Below, piece after piece: positions 1-7,228 of a DNA stretch of 64,000 nt. The notes below the pieces were generated by a model, which did not search any database, was not told the origin of the DNA, and saw only the letters and a program-made list of their open reading frames with translations. The stretch's first letter is position 1; each line of letters starts with the position of its first letter. The translations under genes and the position numbers were made by a program. Origin of the DNA: Bacteroidales bacterium (lineage in GTDB: Bacteria > Bacteroidota > Bacteroidia > Bacteroidales > UBA10428); NCBI GenBank assembly GCA_016931575.1, contig JAFGEO010000144.1:1-64000 (forward strand). The letters run 5' to 3'.

Positions 1-504
1 GATGCGCTACCAGCTTACTTGCCGATAGGCGTGTCCAAATCCGCTCTGCCCACCCTGCAGGGGTAGCTCATCGCAGCCCAACATACCATGTTGGGTGACG
101 GTACGGATGTACCCGTTGTGCACGTTCCAACCCTCAATAACTCGTTGCGTTTCCCTGCACCCTGATGGAGATATATATTGAAAATTATCCGAAACAGGAA
201 ATAGTATGTTCAGCCCATCTTTGGTAAGCCTGCCAAAAACATTAAATTTGGATACCAAGAAATTTTTTTATAGACCGATACATTGTTGGCAGTCAACACT
301 GGTTAATGAATTCGACCGACATGAAGCTATCTGAATCCAGTCCGAAATCAATTCGAACACTTCTGATCCTCTGTCGGGGATGTACGCACAAAGATCGGCA
401 AGGTAGCTGAATGGTGAATATCCGGAGAAAATTACCGGATTTTAGTCTGCATCCGCTTAAATTATTCTTTGGTATAAAAGAACTTATTTACTAAACACAA
501 AACA
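1..504. other. Left-edge region without a confident gene
   Basis: No gene is recognised in the first 504 bases. The longest open frame is on the minus strand (258 down to 7, 83 codons). Its product matches no family I know, and it has no signal peptide, repeat or conserved motif I can name. It could be a small orphan or the remnant of a larger gene, so I do not annotate it as a CDS. No tRNA or repeat was recognised. The stretch just before 505 is AT-rich and probably holds the promoter of the next gene, but I cannot place a convincing TAnnTTTG box. Confidence 0.35.
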
Positions 505-822
505 ATGGATAAACTTCTTATTGCTGCCGGAATCGGCATCGTAGCCGGAACTATTGATGTAGTGCCCATGATCATTATGAAGCTGGAAAAAAGGGCCAAC
601 TTTTCCGCTTTCATTCATTACTTTGTTCTGGGGCTGGTCATTCCTTTTGTTGATTGGGGGATACCGGCCTGGCTGACCGGTATGATCGTCGCAACCCTGG
701 TGGCAATACCTACCATGATCATCGTTTATCCCACAGATCATAAGTCGATCGTTCCTATGATAATTTTTGCGCTTGTGTTAGGGGCCGGGATTGGATTGGC
801 AGGTGATGCATTCATTATATAA
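505..822 (+). CDS. Small integral membrane protein, unknown function
   Basis: The 105-residue product is almost entirely hydrophobic, with about four predicted membrane spans broken by short polar turns (residues ~4-24, ~36-50, ~55-75 and ~84-104). The first span contains Gly and Asp and may be a re-entrant or packed helix. No family is recognised with certainty; similar short membrane proteins of unknown role are common in anaerobes. The ATG start follows an AT-rich leader without a clear ribosome binding site, as is usual in Bacteroidota. The GNAT gene begins 12 bases downstream, so the two may be cotranscribed. I do not assign a substrate or role. Confidence 0.7.
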   Translation: MDKLLIAAGIGIVAGTIDVVPMIIMKLEKRANFSAFIHYFVLGLVIPFVDWGIPAWLTGMIVATLVAIPTMIIVYPTDHKSIVPMIIFALVLGAGIGLAGDAFII

Positions 823-834
823 TATTCTTCGGGC

Positions 835-1365
835 ATGGGTAGAAGGATTATTGGTAAAAACGGAGACGTTCTTATTCGCGAATTCAACTCGGAAGATGCT
901 GCACAGATTGCGGCCCTGGCGAACAACAGAAAAATCAGCCGGAATCTGACCGATGCATTTCCGAATCCCTATACCATTGAGGAGGCCCGAAAGTTCCTGG
1001 CACGCATGGAGAAGCAAGATCCAAAGACCTGGTTTGCCATAGAATACCAGGGAAAGTATGCCGGAAATATCAGCCTCGCACCGGGTAAAGATATTTATCG
1101 TAAAAGTGCTGAAATAGGCTACTTTATTGGGGAACCCTTCTGGAATAAAGGAATTGCCACGCAGGCAATAAACCTGATCGTTGATTTCGGGTTTTATACA
1201 CTGGATCTGGTCAGGATTCATTGCGGCATATTTTCCTTTAATGCCGCTTCGGCCAGGGTTCTGGAAAAGAACGGGTTCAACCAGGAGGGTGTATTCCGGA
1301 AGGCCATGATGAAGGAGGGTACAGTTTATGATGAAATACGTTTTGCCATAGTGAAGGAGGATTAG
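835..1365 (+). CDS. GNAT family N-acetyltransferase (RimJ/RimL type)
   Basis: The 176-residue protein has the layout of the RimJ/RimL-like GNAT group, which transfers an acetyl group from acetyl-CoA to an amine of a protein or small molecule. Visible features are an N-terminal 'LIREFNSEDAAQIAAL' beta1-alpha1 segment, the central 'AEIGYFIGEPFWNKGIATQA' stretch (the acetyl-CoA pyrophosphate-binding turn, Q/R-x-x-G-x-G/A in other members), and the C-terminal 'NAASARVLEKNGF' motif typical of this subgroup. The length is normal for a single-domain GNAT. The substrate cannot be read from sequence. It lies 12 bases after the small membrane protein gene and may share its transcript. Confidence 0.88.
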   Translation: MGRRIIGKNGDVLIREFNSEDAAQIAALANNRKISRNLTDAFPNPYTIEEARKFLARMEKQDPKTWFAIEYQGKYAGNISLAPGKDIYRKSAEIGYFIGEPFWNKGIATQAINLIVDFGFYTLDLVRIHCGIFSFNAASARVLEKNGFNQEGVFRKAMMKEGTVYDEIRFAIVKED

Positions 1366-1382
1366 AGCGCTTCATTTTTTTG

Positions 1383-1390
1383 TATCTTTC
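1383..1390 (+). promoter_or_regulatory. Possible Bacteroidota -7 box (TATCTTTC)
   Basis: TATCTTTC matches the Bacteroidota -7 consensus TAnnTTTG at seven of eight positions and lies 20 bases before the ATG of the beta-helix protein gene at 1411. No clear -33 TTTG at proper spacing was seen, so this is only a candidate. Confidence 0.35.
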
Positions 1391-1410
1391 ACTTCTCTAA
1401 AATCTATAAA

Positions 1411-2505
1411 ATGATACTATATACCCGATTTGTACCCCGGGCGGCAAGCTGCCTGAAAACATTTTCTGTTCTTGCGGGCCTGCTTGCAGTCACTTCTGTC
1501 GCCGCTCAGAAACTCAGAGATTACCCAATCCTGAAGGAGCTGAATAAGCAGGGCTTTGAAATAAAGCAAATCAGGGAAGTAAGTACCATTAAAGAGTTTA
1601 TTGAGGCACTGGATAACAATACGGCCATTATTCTTAATCCCGGCGACTACTATTTTACGGACTCGGATATTCTCGGCGATGAAGAAGAGCAGAATCAACT
1701 GGATAATTTTGAAGAGCTGTCAACGCATTATACAGACAACTATATTCATGAACTTCACGACCTGGCTATCATTGCCAAAGGAGAAGAAAGACCTCGCTTT
1801 CTTCAACCTGATGGATATAACCATGTGATGAAATTCAGGGATGTGGAAAATCTCTTTATGCAAAACCTGTTCCTGGGCCATGAAACAGCCGGCTATTGTA
1901 TGGGAGGTGTGCTGCTGATCTATAATGGTGAAAACATTCTGCTTGACCAGATGGTGCTTTCCGGTAGCGGAACTGAAGGATTGTCGATGATCGATATCAC
2001 GGACCTTAAGATCACCAACTCTTTGATCACCGAGAGCTCTGAACAGCTGGCTACTTTCAGCAATGTGCACGATGCAGTGCTTGAGGAGTGCAACTTTTTG
2101 GAAAATAATGTTTCCCTCCGCGGTTTTGCTGTTTACCATAGCAACCTGACTTTCACCGATTGTACCATCAGGGAGATCTATGATTTTTATTATAATCCAT
2201 GGGATTACTATGGTAGCAGCTATGATGTAATGTTCGTGATTGATGATTATGATTTTGGGGAGTGGTATATTGACAGAGAGGCAGATCCGGTTCCGGAGGA
2301 CTATACCCATAGCCTTATCGGGTTTGAAAATACCACCATCAATGATGAACTGGTGAACCATACGTATGATTTGAGTCCGGATGTGGAATATGAGGAGTAT
2401 GAGGAGTATTATGAGGAATACGAAGAAGAGGAAGACTGGAATGAAGGAGATTATGAAGAAGAGGAGTATGAGGATCCGGATCATTCCGATACAGTGTACG
2501 ACTGA
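1411..2505 (+). CDS. Secreted parallel beta-helix-like protein with acidic Tyr/Glu tail
   Basis: This 364-residue protein starts with a signal-peptide-like segment (residues ~10-32, ending near 'SVAAQ'). The middle (~95-270) has successive short strands of the kind seen in pectate-lyase-like right-handed beta-helices, for example 'FRDVENLFMQNLFLG' and 'ITDLKITNSLITESS'. Such folds occur in polysaccharide-binding or surface proteins and need not be enzymatic. No catalytic residues are recognisable. The last ~40 residues are an almost pure run of Glu, Tyr and Asp, encoded by an impure GAG/TAT repeat at about 2386-2500. This tail is strongly negative and might bind cations or a surface partner. 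Function is unknown; the fold call is an inference from repeat texture. Confidence 0.7.
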   Translation: MILYTRFVPRAASCLKTFSVLAGLLAVTSVAAQKLRDYPILKELNKQGFEIKQIREVSTIKEFIEALDNNTAIILNPGDYYFTDSDILGDEEEQNQLDNFEELSTHYTDNYIHELHDLAIIAKGEERPRFLQPDGYNHVMKFRDVENLFMQNLFLGHETAGYCMGGVLLIYNGENILLDQMVLSGSGTEGLSMIDITDLKITNSLITESSEQLATFSNVHDAVLEECNFLENNVSLRGFAVYHSNLTFTDCTIREIYDFYYNPWDYYGSSYDVMFVIDDYDFGEWYIDREADPVPEDYTHSLIGFENTTINDELVNHTYDLSPDVEYEEYEEYYEEYEEEEDWNEGDYEEEEYEDPDHSDTVYD

Positions 2506-3011
2506 AACAGAGGCAAAGGGTTAGTTCAGTAAATACCGCAGTGAAATTCGAAATTTGGAATCTCAATACGCGACGTTTGGATGCGGAGATTCATCAATAG
2601 AACAAGTAACTTAACCAGACCAAATTCCAGCCTGAATCATGATGAAAAAACATCTACTGCAAGCATTGCCTGGCTTCTGGTATAGTCTGGCAGCAGGAAA
2701 CATCATTGACCCCCAGAAATCCATCTGAACCGGGAGTTTGCTATTTCAACCTCACCTTCGGCGGGGTGAAGACGACAAATACTTATTCCCTGATCCTGTC
2801 GCAAGCCTTCCAGGTTTAAGTTTGCCGGTTTATCTGCCTTCCTGAGTATGTAAAAGATTTTGGCGGTATCAGTTATATTGGAATAATCCCTTCATGGATA
2901 TACCGGTGAACGCTTAACAATCTCCTTTTTTTTACCATTCCAGGAGTAAAAATTTATATTTCTGCCGAGATCTTTCCGGCAAGGCAATTTTCTTTTGAAT
3001 TCATTTTTAAA
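2506..3011. other. Intergenic region without recognised gene
   Basis: About 500 bases between the beta-helix gene and the DUF134 operon hold no frame that resembles a protein. The minus-strand frame at 2892-3116 overlaps the DUF134 start and its operators and looks like chance. A short GC-rich imperfect hairpin lies around 2750-2770 (CACC / GGGGTG arms). No terminator with a clear T-tract was seen. Confidence 0.4.
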
Positions 3012-3050
3012 TGAGAATATTCTCACTATATTTGTATCGGGAATATTCTC
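3012..3050 (+). promoter_or_regulatory. Double palindromic operator flanking a promoter box
   Basis: A perfect 14-bp palindrome TGAGAATATTCTCA lies at 3012-3025. A second copy of its core, GGGAATATTCTC, lies at 3039-3050 with centres 26 bases apart. Between them is TATATTTG (3027-3034), an exact match to the Bacteroidota -7 consensus TAnnTTTG, and the DUF134 start codon follows at 3068. Two operator copies bracketing a promoter box 30-50 bases before a gene for an HTH protein strongly suggest autoregulation. The identity of the binding protein is inferred, DUF134 being the obvious candidate. Confidence 0.7.
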
Positions 3051-3067
3051 ATTATTGAAAATAAACG

Positions 3068-3478
3068 ATGGATATGCCGAGGCGCAGAAGATTAAGGAAG
3101 GTTGTTGCTCCGCCAAATTTTAAAGGTTATCGTCCCTATGGTAGCGGAAGAAATGCAGTGGATTATGTGGAACTCTTCTATGAGGAGTATGAGGCGATTA
3201 AGCTGGCTGATTATAATCTGATGAATCATGAGGAAGCATCCAGCTTAATGGGGATTTCACGAGCTACTTTTGCAAGGATTTATGAATCGGCCAGGCGAAA
3301 AATTGCCCAGGCACTTGTTGGTTCGCTCGAAATCAGGGCTGTTTATGGAAATGCTGTGCTGGACAAAAGCTGGTATTCCTGTTTAAAATGTCATGTCAGG
3401 TTTACCATTCCCCGTTCCCTGAACCAAGAGGAATGCCCTGTATGTGCATCAAAAGAAATCGAATTACTAAATAAATAA
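3068..3478 (+). CDS. DUF134 family DNA-binding protein
   Basis: The 136-residue protein begins with the typical DUF134 opening 'MPRRRRLRKV' (preceded here by Met-Asp) and has a sigma-70 region-4-like helix-turn-helix at about residues 45-80 ('EEASSLMGISRATFARIYES'). Two CxxC pairs follow ('CLKC' and 'CPVC', ~100-128), so the C-terminal part probably binds zinc or an Fe-S cluster. The family is found beside NifX/NifB-type and MinD-type ATPase genes, as here, and is presumed to regulate them. It is the first gene of the 3.0-7.2 kb cluster and follows a double palindrome that is a likely autoregulatory site. ATG at 3068 and ATG at 3074 are both possible starts; the second gives the more usual N-terminus. 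Confidence 0.92.
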   Translation: MDMPRRRRLRKVVAPPNFKGYRPYGSGRNAVDYVELFYEEYEAIKLADYNLMNHEEASSLMGISRATFARIYESARRKIAQALVGSLEIRAVYGNAVLDKSWYSCLKCHVRFTIPRSLNQEECPVCASKEIELLNK

Positions 3479-3532
3479 ACAGAATAAAGAAAACCCGGAT
3501 ACAATATGGTTTTCTTAAAAAGAGGAAAGCAA

Positions 3533-3850
3533 ATGAAAACAGTAATTACAGCAACAGGAAATAATTTTGAGTCTCCATTCGACAGAAGGTTTGGCAGGGC
3601 AGCCTGGTTTTGTGTATATGATGATCAGAATCAGGAGGTCACATTCCATGAGAACGGATTTGCGGATGCAGGAAACGGAGCAGGAACAAAAGCAGCTGAA
3701 AAAATGGTTGAGCTGAAAATTGGAAAAGTAATATCCGGAGATTTTGGTCCTAAAGCAAAAGATCTGCTGGATAAATTTGAGATCCAGATGGTCATCCTTC
3801 AGGAAGATGATATAGCGGTGGGTGATATTATCAAAAGAATGCAAAAATAG
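3533..3850 (+). CDS. NifX/NifB-domain cofactor-binding protein (first copy)
   Basis: The 105-residue product is a single dinitrogenase iron-molybdenum cofactor (NifX/NifB C-terminal) domain, a ribonuclease-H-like fold that in relatives carries FeMo-co precursors or, in the 'orange protein', a Mo-Cu sulfide cluster. The diagnostic start is 'ITATGNNFESPFDRRFGRA', with the 'D-x-x-FGR' turn near residue 20. I chose ATG 3533 over the upstream ATG at 3506 because it has a ribosome-binding-like AAGAGGAAAG just before it and gives the usual family N-terminus. Nitrogenase genes are absent, so nitrogen fixation is not implied. It probably acts with the downstream DUF5320, second NifX-like and MinD-like proteins as a metal-cluster carrier or scaffold. 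Confidence 0.9.
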   Translation: MKTVITATGNNFESPFDRRFGRAAWFCVYDDQNQEVTFHENGFADAGNGAGTKAAEKMVELKIGKVISGDFGPKAKDLLDKFEIQMVILQEDDIAVGDIIKRMQK

Positions 3851-3869
3851 ATAGTTTAAACTAAAAACT

Positions 3870-4085
3870 ATGCCAGGATTTGACAGAACAGGACCGGAGG
3901 GACAAGGTTCACAGACCGGTCGCAGACTCGGAAAATGCAATCCGAATGCAAGGAAAACTGAAAATCAGCAGAATGCTGATGAATTCTCAATGGGATTAGG
4001 CCTGAGAAGAGGTCGCGGTGCTTCCCGTGGTTCCGGAATGGGCAATGGCAGAAAGCAGGGGAGAGGCTTTGGAAGACAAGCATAG
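3870..4085 (+). CDS. DUF5320 family small basic protein
   Basis: The 71-residue protein opens with 'MPGFDRTGPEGQGSQTGRRL', the hallmark of DUF5320 (family N-terminus MPGFDGTGPxGxGPxTG). It is rich in Gly, Arg and polar residues and probably largely disordered. The gene is wedged between the two NifX-like genes, its usual neighbourhood in anaerobic bacteria and archaea. Its role is unknown. Association with NifX-like proteins and MinD-type ATPases suggests help in metal-cluster assembly or delivery. A short hairpin (4117-4136, 6-bp stem ATCGTG/CACGAT) lies in the gap before the next gene. Confidence 0.88.
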   Translation: MPGFDRTGPEGQGSQTGRRLGKCNPNARKTENQQNADEFSMGLGLRRGRGASRGSGMGNGRKQGRGFGRQA

Positions 4086-4213
4086 GCCTGCCCTGTTTCC
4101 GGAAAAATAAAGCATTATCGTGTTTTTTAGCACGATTGAATAGGGATATGCTCAGAAATGGAGAGCCGATCCAAAGATAAGAGGGTAATAACTGATGATA
4201 ATAATTTAAAGGT

Positions 4214-4555
4214 ATGAGTAAAAAAATTGCAATTCCTGTCGACGAATCAGGAGTATTGGATGCACATTTTGGTCATTGCAAGTATTTTCTGATTCTGACT
4301 ATAGAGAAGGATGAGATTGTGGAACAGAAGAAAGTGGTTCCGCCACCCCATGAGCCTGGATTGTTGCCGGGTTGGGTCGCCAACCAGGGTGCCACAGACA
4401 TCATCGCAGGAGGAATGGGACAACGTGCTATCCAGCTGTTTAATCAGAGTGGGGTAAATGTTTTTGTCGGTGCTCCAAAGATGACCGCCGAAGAACTGGT
4501 TGCAGGATTCCTGAAGGGTACATTGCAATTTACGGCTAACTATTGTGACCACTAG
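4214..4555 (+). CDS. NifX/NifB-domain cofactor-binding protein (second copy)
   Basis: This 113-residue NifX-type domain protein has the family opening 'IAIPVDESGVLDAHFGHC', with the 'D-x-HFGHC' turn instead of the FGR turn of the first copy, and the characteristic 'GGMGQRAIQLFNQ' segment around residue 70. The His and Cys of the HFGHC turn are candidate metal ligands; the C-terminus also carries Cys and His ('NYCDH'). Relatives include the orange-protein subunit and the TM1816-type small proteins. The gene overlaps by a few bases the possible GTG start of the next gene, so translation may be coupled. The two different NifX copies suggest separate carrier and scaffold roles; this is inference. 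Confidence 0.9.
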   Translation: MSKKIAIPVDESGVLDAHFGHCKYFLILTIEKDEIVEQKKVVPPPHEPGLLPGWVANQGATDIIAGGMGQRAIQLFNQSGVNVFVGAPKMTAEELVAGFLKGTLQFTANYCDH

Positions 4556-4562
4556 GAAAGCT

Positions 4563-5423
4563 ATGCGTCCGGAATGCTATTTCTGTCATATTAAAACCAT
4601 TCAGAATCTGATTGAGAAATTCAATCCGGATGACAATAAGGCTTCAGAACTTATTTTTTCAATCCATGAAATACTGGGTGAAAATAAGGATCTCCGGAAT
4701 CCGGAATTGGCAACGTTGATACACCGTCAGGCAAAGGCAATTCTGAAAAACGAAGACCTGTACAACAGCGAGAAGAGGATGGTAAACCAGACACTCCTGA
4801 AATGGTCTGACTACTGGAATGGCTTTATCAGGGAGAGTAAAGATTCTTTTGCAACAGCTGCGAAACTGGCGGTAGTAGGTAATATTATTGATTATGGCGC
4901 ACACAGTTTGAGAGACAATCTCCTGGAGCAGATCCATGCGCTGAATGAGGTGCCGCTTAAGATCGATGAGACGAAGGAACTACGTGAAGCTCTAAACAAG
5001 GCTAAGTTGGTCCTTTACCTGGGGGATAATGCCGGGGAAGTCTTCTTCGACCGTTTATTCATTGAGCAGATGCAGCACCCGAACATATTTTTTGCTACCC
5101 GGGGAAAGCCGGTGATCAATGATGTTATCAAATACGATGCCCTGGAGGTGGGCATCGATCAGGTTTCCACCCTCATCTCAAATGGCTATGATGCGCCGTC
5201 AACTCTTCTCGAATATTGTTCCGTTGAGTTTAGGGAGATATACAGCAAGGCAGACCTGATTATATCCAAAGGGCAGGGAAATTTTGAAGGACTGATGAAT
5301 GAAGGTCATCCTGATACGTATTTTATGCTCATTGCCAAATGTAAGCCGATGGCTGATATGTTGGAGGTAGAGGCAAATGACATGGTAATAAGAAAGTTAA
5401 AGTATGGAGAGAAAGCTTTGTAA
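4563..5423 (+). CDS. DUF89 / ARMT1-like damage-control phosphatase
   Basis: The 286-residue protein belongs to the DUF89 metal-dependent phosphatase family, which hydrolyses phosphate esters of damaged or over-reactive metabolites. Visible signatures are the N-terminal 'PECYFCHIKT' (Cys5, Cys8, a CxxC found in the archaeal/bacterial subfamily), the catalytic 'YLGDNAGEVFFDRLF' near residue 158, and 'SKGQGNFEGL' near residue 240. I chose ATG 4563, which has AGGAAAG just upstream; a GTG at 4545 would overlap the NifX gene. Its end overlaps the next ATPase gene by 20 bases, so the two are translationally coupled. Its presence in a metal-cluster operon is notable, since its substrate there is unknown. 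Confidence 0.87.
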   Translation: MRPECYFCHIKTIQNLIEKFNPDDNKASELIFSIHEILGENKDLRNPELATLIHRQAKAILKNEDLYNSEKRMVNQTLLKWSDYWNGFIRESKDSFATAAKLAVVGNIIDYGAHSLRDNLLEQIHALNEVPLKIDETKELREALNKAKLVLYLGDNAGEVFFDRLFIEQMQHPNIFFATRGKPVINDVIKYDALEVGIDQVSTLISNGYDAPSTLLEYCSVEFREIYSKADLIISKGQGNFEGLMNEGHPDTYFMLIAKCKPMADMLEVEANDMVIRKLKYGEKAL

Positions 5424-6303
5424 GATAGCGATTGCCAGTGGGAAAGGAGGAACCGGGAAAACGACACTCTCGGTCAGCCTCTATCAGCAGTTGAAAGATC
5501 GCTTTGAAGGAAAAATTCAACTGGTTGACTGTGATGTGGAAGAACCTAATGATCTGCTGTTTTTCTCCTCAGCTAAGCTGATTTCTTCCAGGCCTGTTTA
5601 TCAGTTGATTCCGGAAATAGATACGGGTAAGTGTAACTTTTGTAGAAAATGTGCGGACTATTGCGAATTCAACGCCATTGTTGTTATTCCCCCTGCCGGG
5701 TTTGCGGAAGTGAATTCCAGCCTGTGTCATTCCTGTGGTGCCTGCCTGATCGCGTGTGATCAGGGAGCTATCACTGAGCATCCTGTAAGCATCGGAGATA
5801 TCAGTACCTACCAGAGTGAGGCCGGGGATAATTTGGCAGAGGGAAAGCTGAAAATCGGTTCAGCCATGCAAACCATGCTGATCAAAGAACTTAAGAAGGA
5901 AGATACAGCCGGGCTTGACATGGTGATCTATGATGCTCCTCCCGGAACAAGTTGCCCGGTTGTTGCTACGGTCAGCGATGCGGACTATGTGGTCCTCGTG
6001 ACGGAGCCTACGCTTTTTGGCCTACACGATTTTAAACTTATGGTTGAACTGATGCGGGAACTGAAAATTCCTTTTGGAACAGTAGTAAACAAAGCCGGAT
6101 TGGGTGATGAGGAGGTTTATAACTATATCCGCAAAGAAAAGATCGAATTACTGGGGAAGATACCTTTTAACCGGGACTTCGCTTCGAAGTATGCAAAGGC
6201 AAATCTTTTTAGTGATATTCCCGGGAACATCCTGGAAAATTTAAAGAAAGTGGCTGACAGGATCGTCGACGTAATCTGCAACGAAATAGAAATACCGGCC
6301 TGA
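5404..6303 (+). CDS. MinD/Mrp-type P-loop ATPase with inserted ferredoxin domain (copy 1)
   Basis: This 299-residue ATPase has a deviant Walker A 'SGKGGTGKTTLS' near residue 12, a 'DCDVEEPN' switch, and the 'YDAPPGTSCPV' switch II around residue 180. A two-cluster ferredoxin insertion (~75-125) carries 'CNFCRKCADYC' and 'CHSCGACLIAC', enough cysteines for two 4Fe-4S clusters. Such proteins (COG1149) occur in pairs next to NifX-like genes, as in the Desulfovibrio orange-protein operon. They are thought to use ATP and Fe-S clusters to assemble or transfer a metal cofactor in the cytoplasm. The start overlaps the DUF89 gene by 20 bases, and the paralogue follows 33 bases downstream. Confidence 0.92.
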   Translation: MERKLCKIAIASGKGGTGKTTLSVSLYQQLKDRFEGKIQLVDCDVEEPNDLLFFSSAKLISSRPVYQLIPEIDTGKCNFCRKCADYCEFNAIVVIPPAGFAEVNSSLCHSCGACLIACDQGAITEHPVSIGDISTYQSEAGDNLAEGKLKIGSAMQTMLIKELKKEDTAGLDMVIYDAPPGTSCPVVATVSDADYVVLVTEPTLFGLHDFKLMVELMRELKIPFGTVVNKAGLGDEEVYNYIRKEKIELLGKIPFNRDFASKYAKANLFSDIPGNILENLKKVADRIVDVICNEIEIPA

Positions 6304-6336
6304 GGAAGATTTTCCTGTAGCAGGTAAGAGCGCAAA

Positions 6337-7218
6337 ATGAAGGAAATAACGATATTGAGCGGGAAAGGTGGTACCGGGAAAACCTCGGTAACCGGAGCAC
6401 TGGCAGCATTGGCTGAGAGCTGTGTTTTTTGTGATAACGATGTGGACGCAGCGGATCTTCATCTATTATTCCAACCAGAAGTACGTGAAGAGCACAGCTT
6501 CGCCAGTGGATTGAAATCTTTTATTGATATTTCAGCATGTACGCAGTGCGGCATATGTGCTGATCATTGCCGGTTTGAGGCTATTCATGTCATGGAGAAC
6601 GGGGAATATGTCATCAATCCTTTTCAGTGTGAAGGCTGTCGTCTTTGTGAACGGGTTTGTCCTGCTGAGGCGATACGTTCCGAAAAGAGTACGAATAATG
6701 CATGGTATGTTTCAGATTCCAGATTCGGGCAGCTGGTGCACGCCCGTATGGCACCGGGAGAGGAAAATTCAGGAAAGCTGGTAACCCGGGTAAGGAAAAA
6801 GGCCAAAGAGCTGGCAAAAGCTGAAGGAGCAGATTATATTATCAATGATGGTCCTCCCGGAATCGGATGCTCCACAATTGCCTCATTGTCGGGGACGGAT
6901 ATTGTCTTGGTAATCATCGAACCGACCATGTCGGGATTACATGATGCCAAGCGATTGGTGGATTTGGCCAGGACCTTTCAGGTTTTAATATTCGCTGTAA
7001 TTAATAAATTTGATATTAATTTAGATATTACAACTGTGATTGAGGAATATCTAAAGATTGAGAAGATCTCTTTGTTGGCGAAAATTCCTTTTGATGAAAA
7101 CATGGTAAAGGCAATGACTGTAGGGAAAACCATTTTTGAATATAGGACGGACTCTGAAGCAGGGAATCAGCTGAAATTAGTCTGGAACGCATTGAAAGAA
7201 GCTTCATTAACCACCTAG
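6337..7218 (+). CDS. MinD/Mrp-type P-loop ATPase with inserted ferredoxin domain (copy 2)
   Basis: This is the second of the twin ATPases: 293 residues, with Walker A 'SGKGGTGKTSVT', the 'DNDVDAADLHLL' switch, and ferredoxin insertion motifs 'CTQCGICADHC' and 'CEGCRLCERVCP' (~65-115), predicted to hold two 4Fe-4S clusters. 'NDGPPGIGCSTIASLSGTD' is the switch II/ATPase core. It probably forms a heterodimer with copy 1, as paired MinD-like ATPases do; this is inferred from pairing in the operon. It is the last clear gene of the DUF134-NifX unit. The next gene starts 10 bases later but encodes an unrelated surface lipoprotein. Confidence 0.92.
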   Translation: MKEITILSGKGGTGKTSVTGALAALAESCVFCDNDVDAADLHLLFQPEVREEHSFASGLKSFIDISACTQCGICADHCRFEAIHVMENGEYVINPFQCEGCRLCERVCPAEAIRSEKSTNNAWYVSDSRFGQLVHARMAPGEENSGKLVTRVRKKAKELAKAEGADYIINDGPPGIGCSTIASLSGTDIVLVIIEPTMSGLHDAKRLVDLARTFQVLIFAVINKFDINLDITTVIEEYLKIEKISLLAKIPFDENMVKAMTVGKTIFEYRTDSEAGNQLKLVWNALKEASLTT

Positions 7219-7228
7219 GACCCGAGCG

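Noticed and set aside
1720-2484. Long minus-strand open frame opposite the beta-helix gene
   Set aside because: It is fully antisense to a gene with signal peptide and protein-like texture; the product is a low-complexity hydrophobic sequence resulting from the acidic repeat.
2892-3116. Minus-strand 74-codon frame across the DUF134 promoter
   Set aside because: It overlaps the DUF134 start and the palindromes, and the product has no protein-like features.
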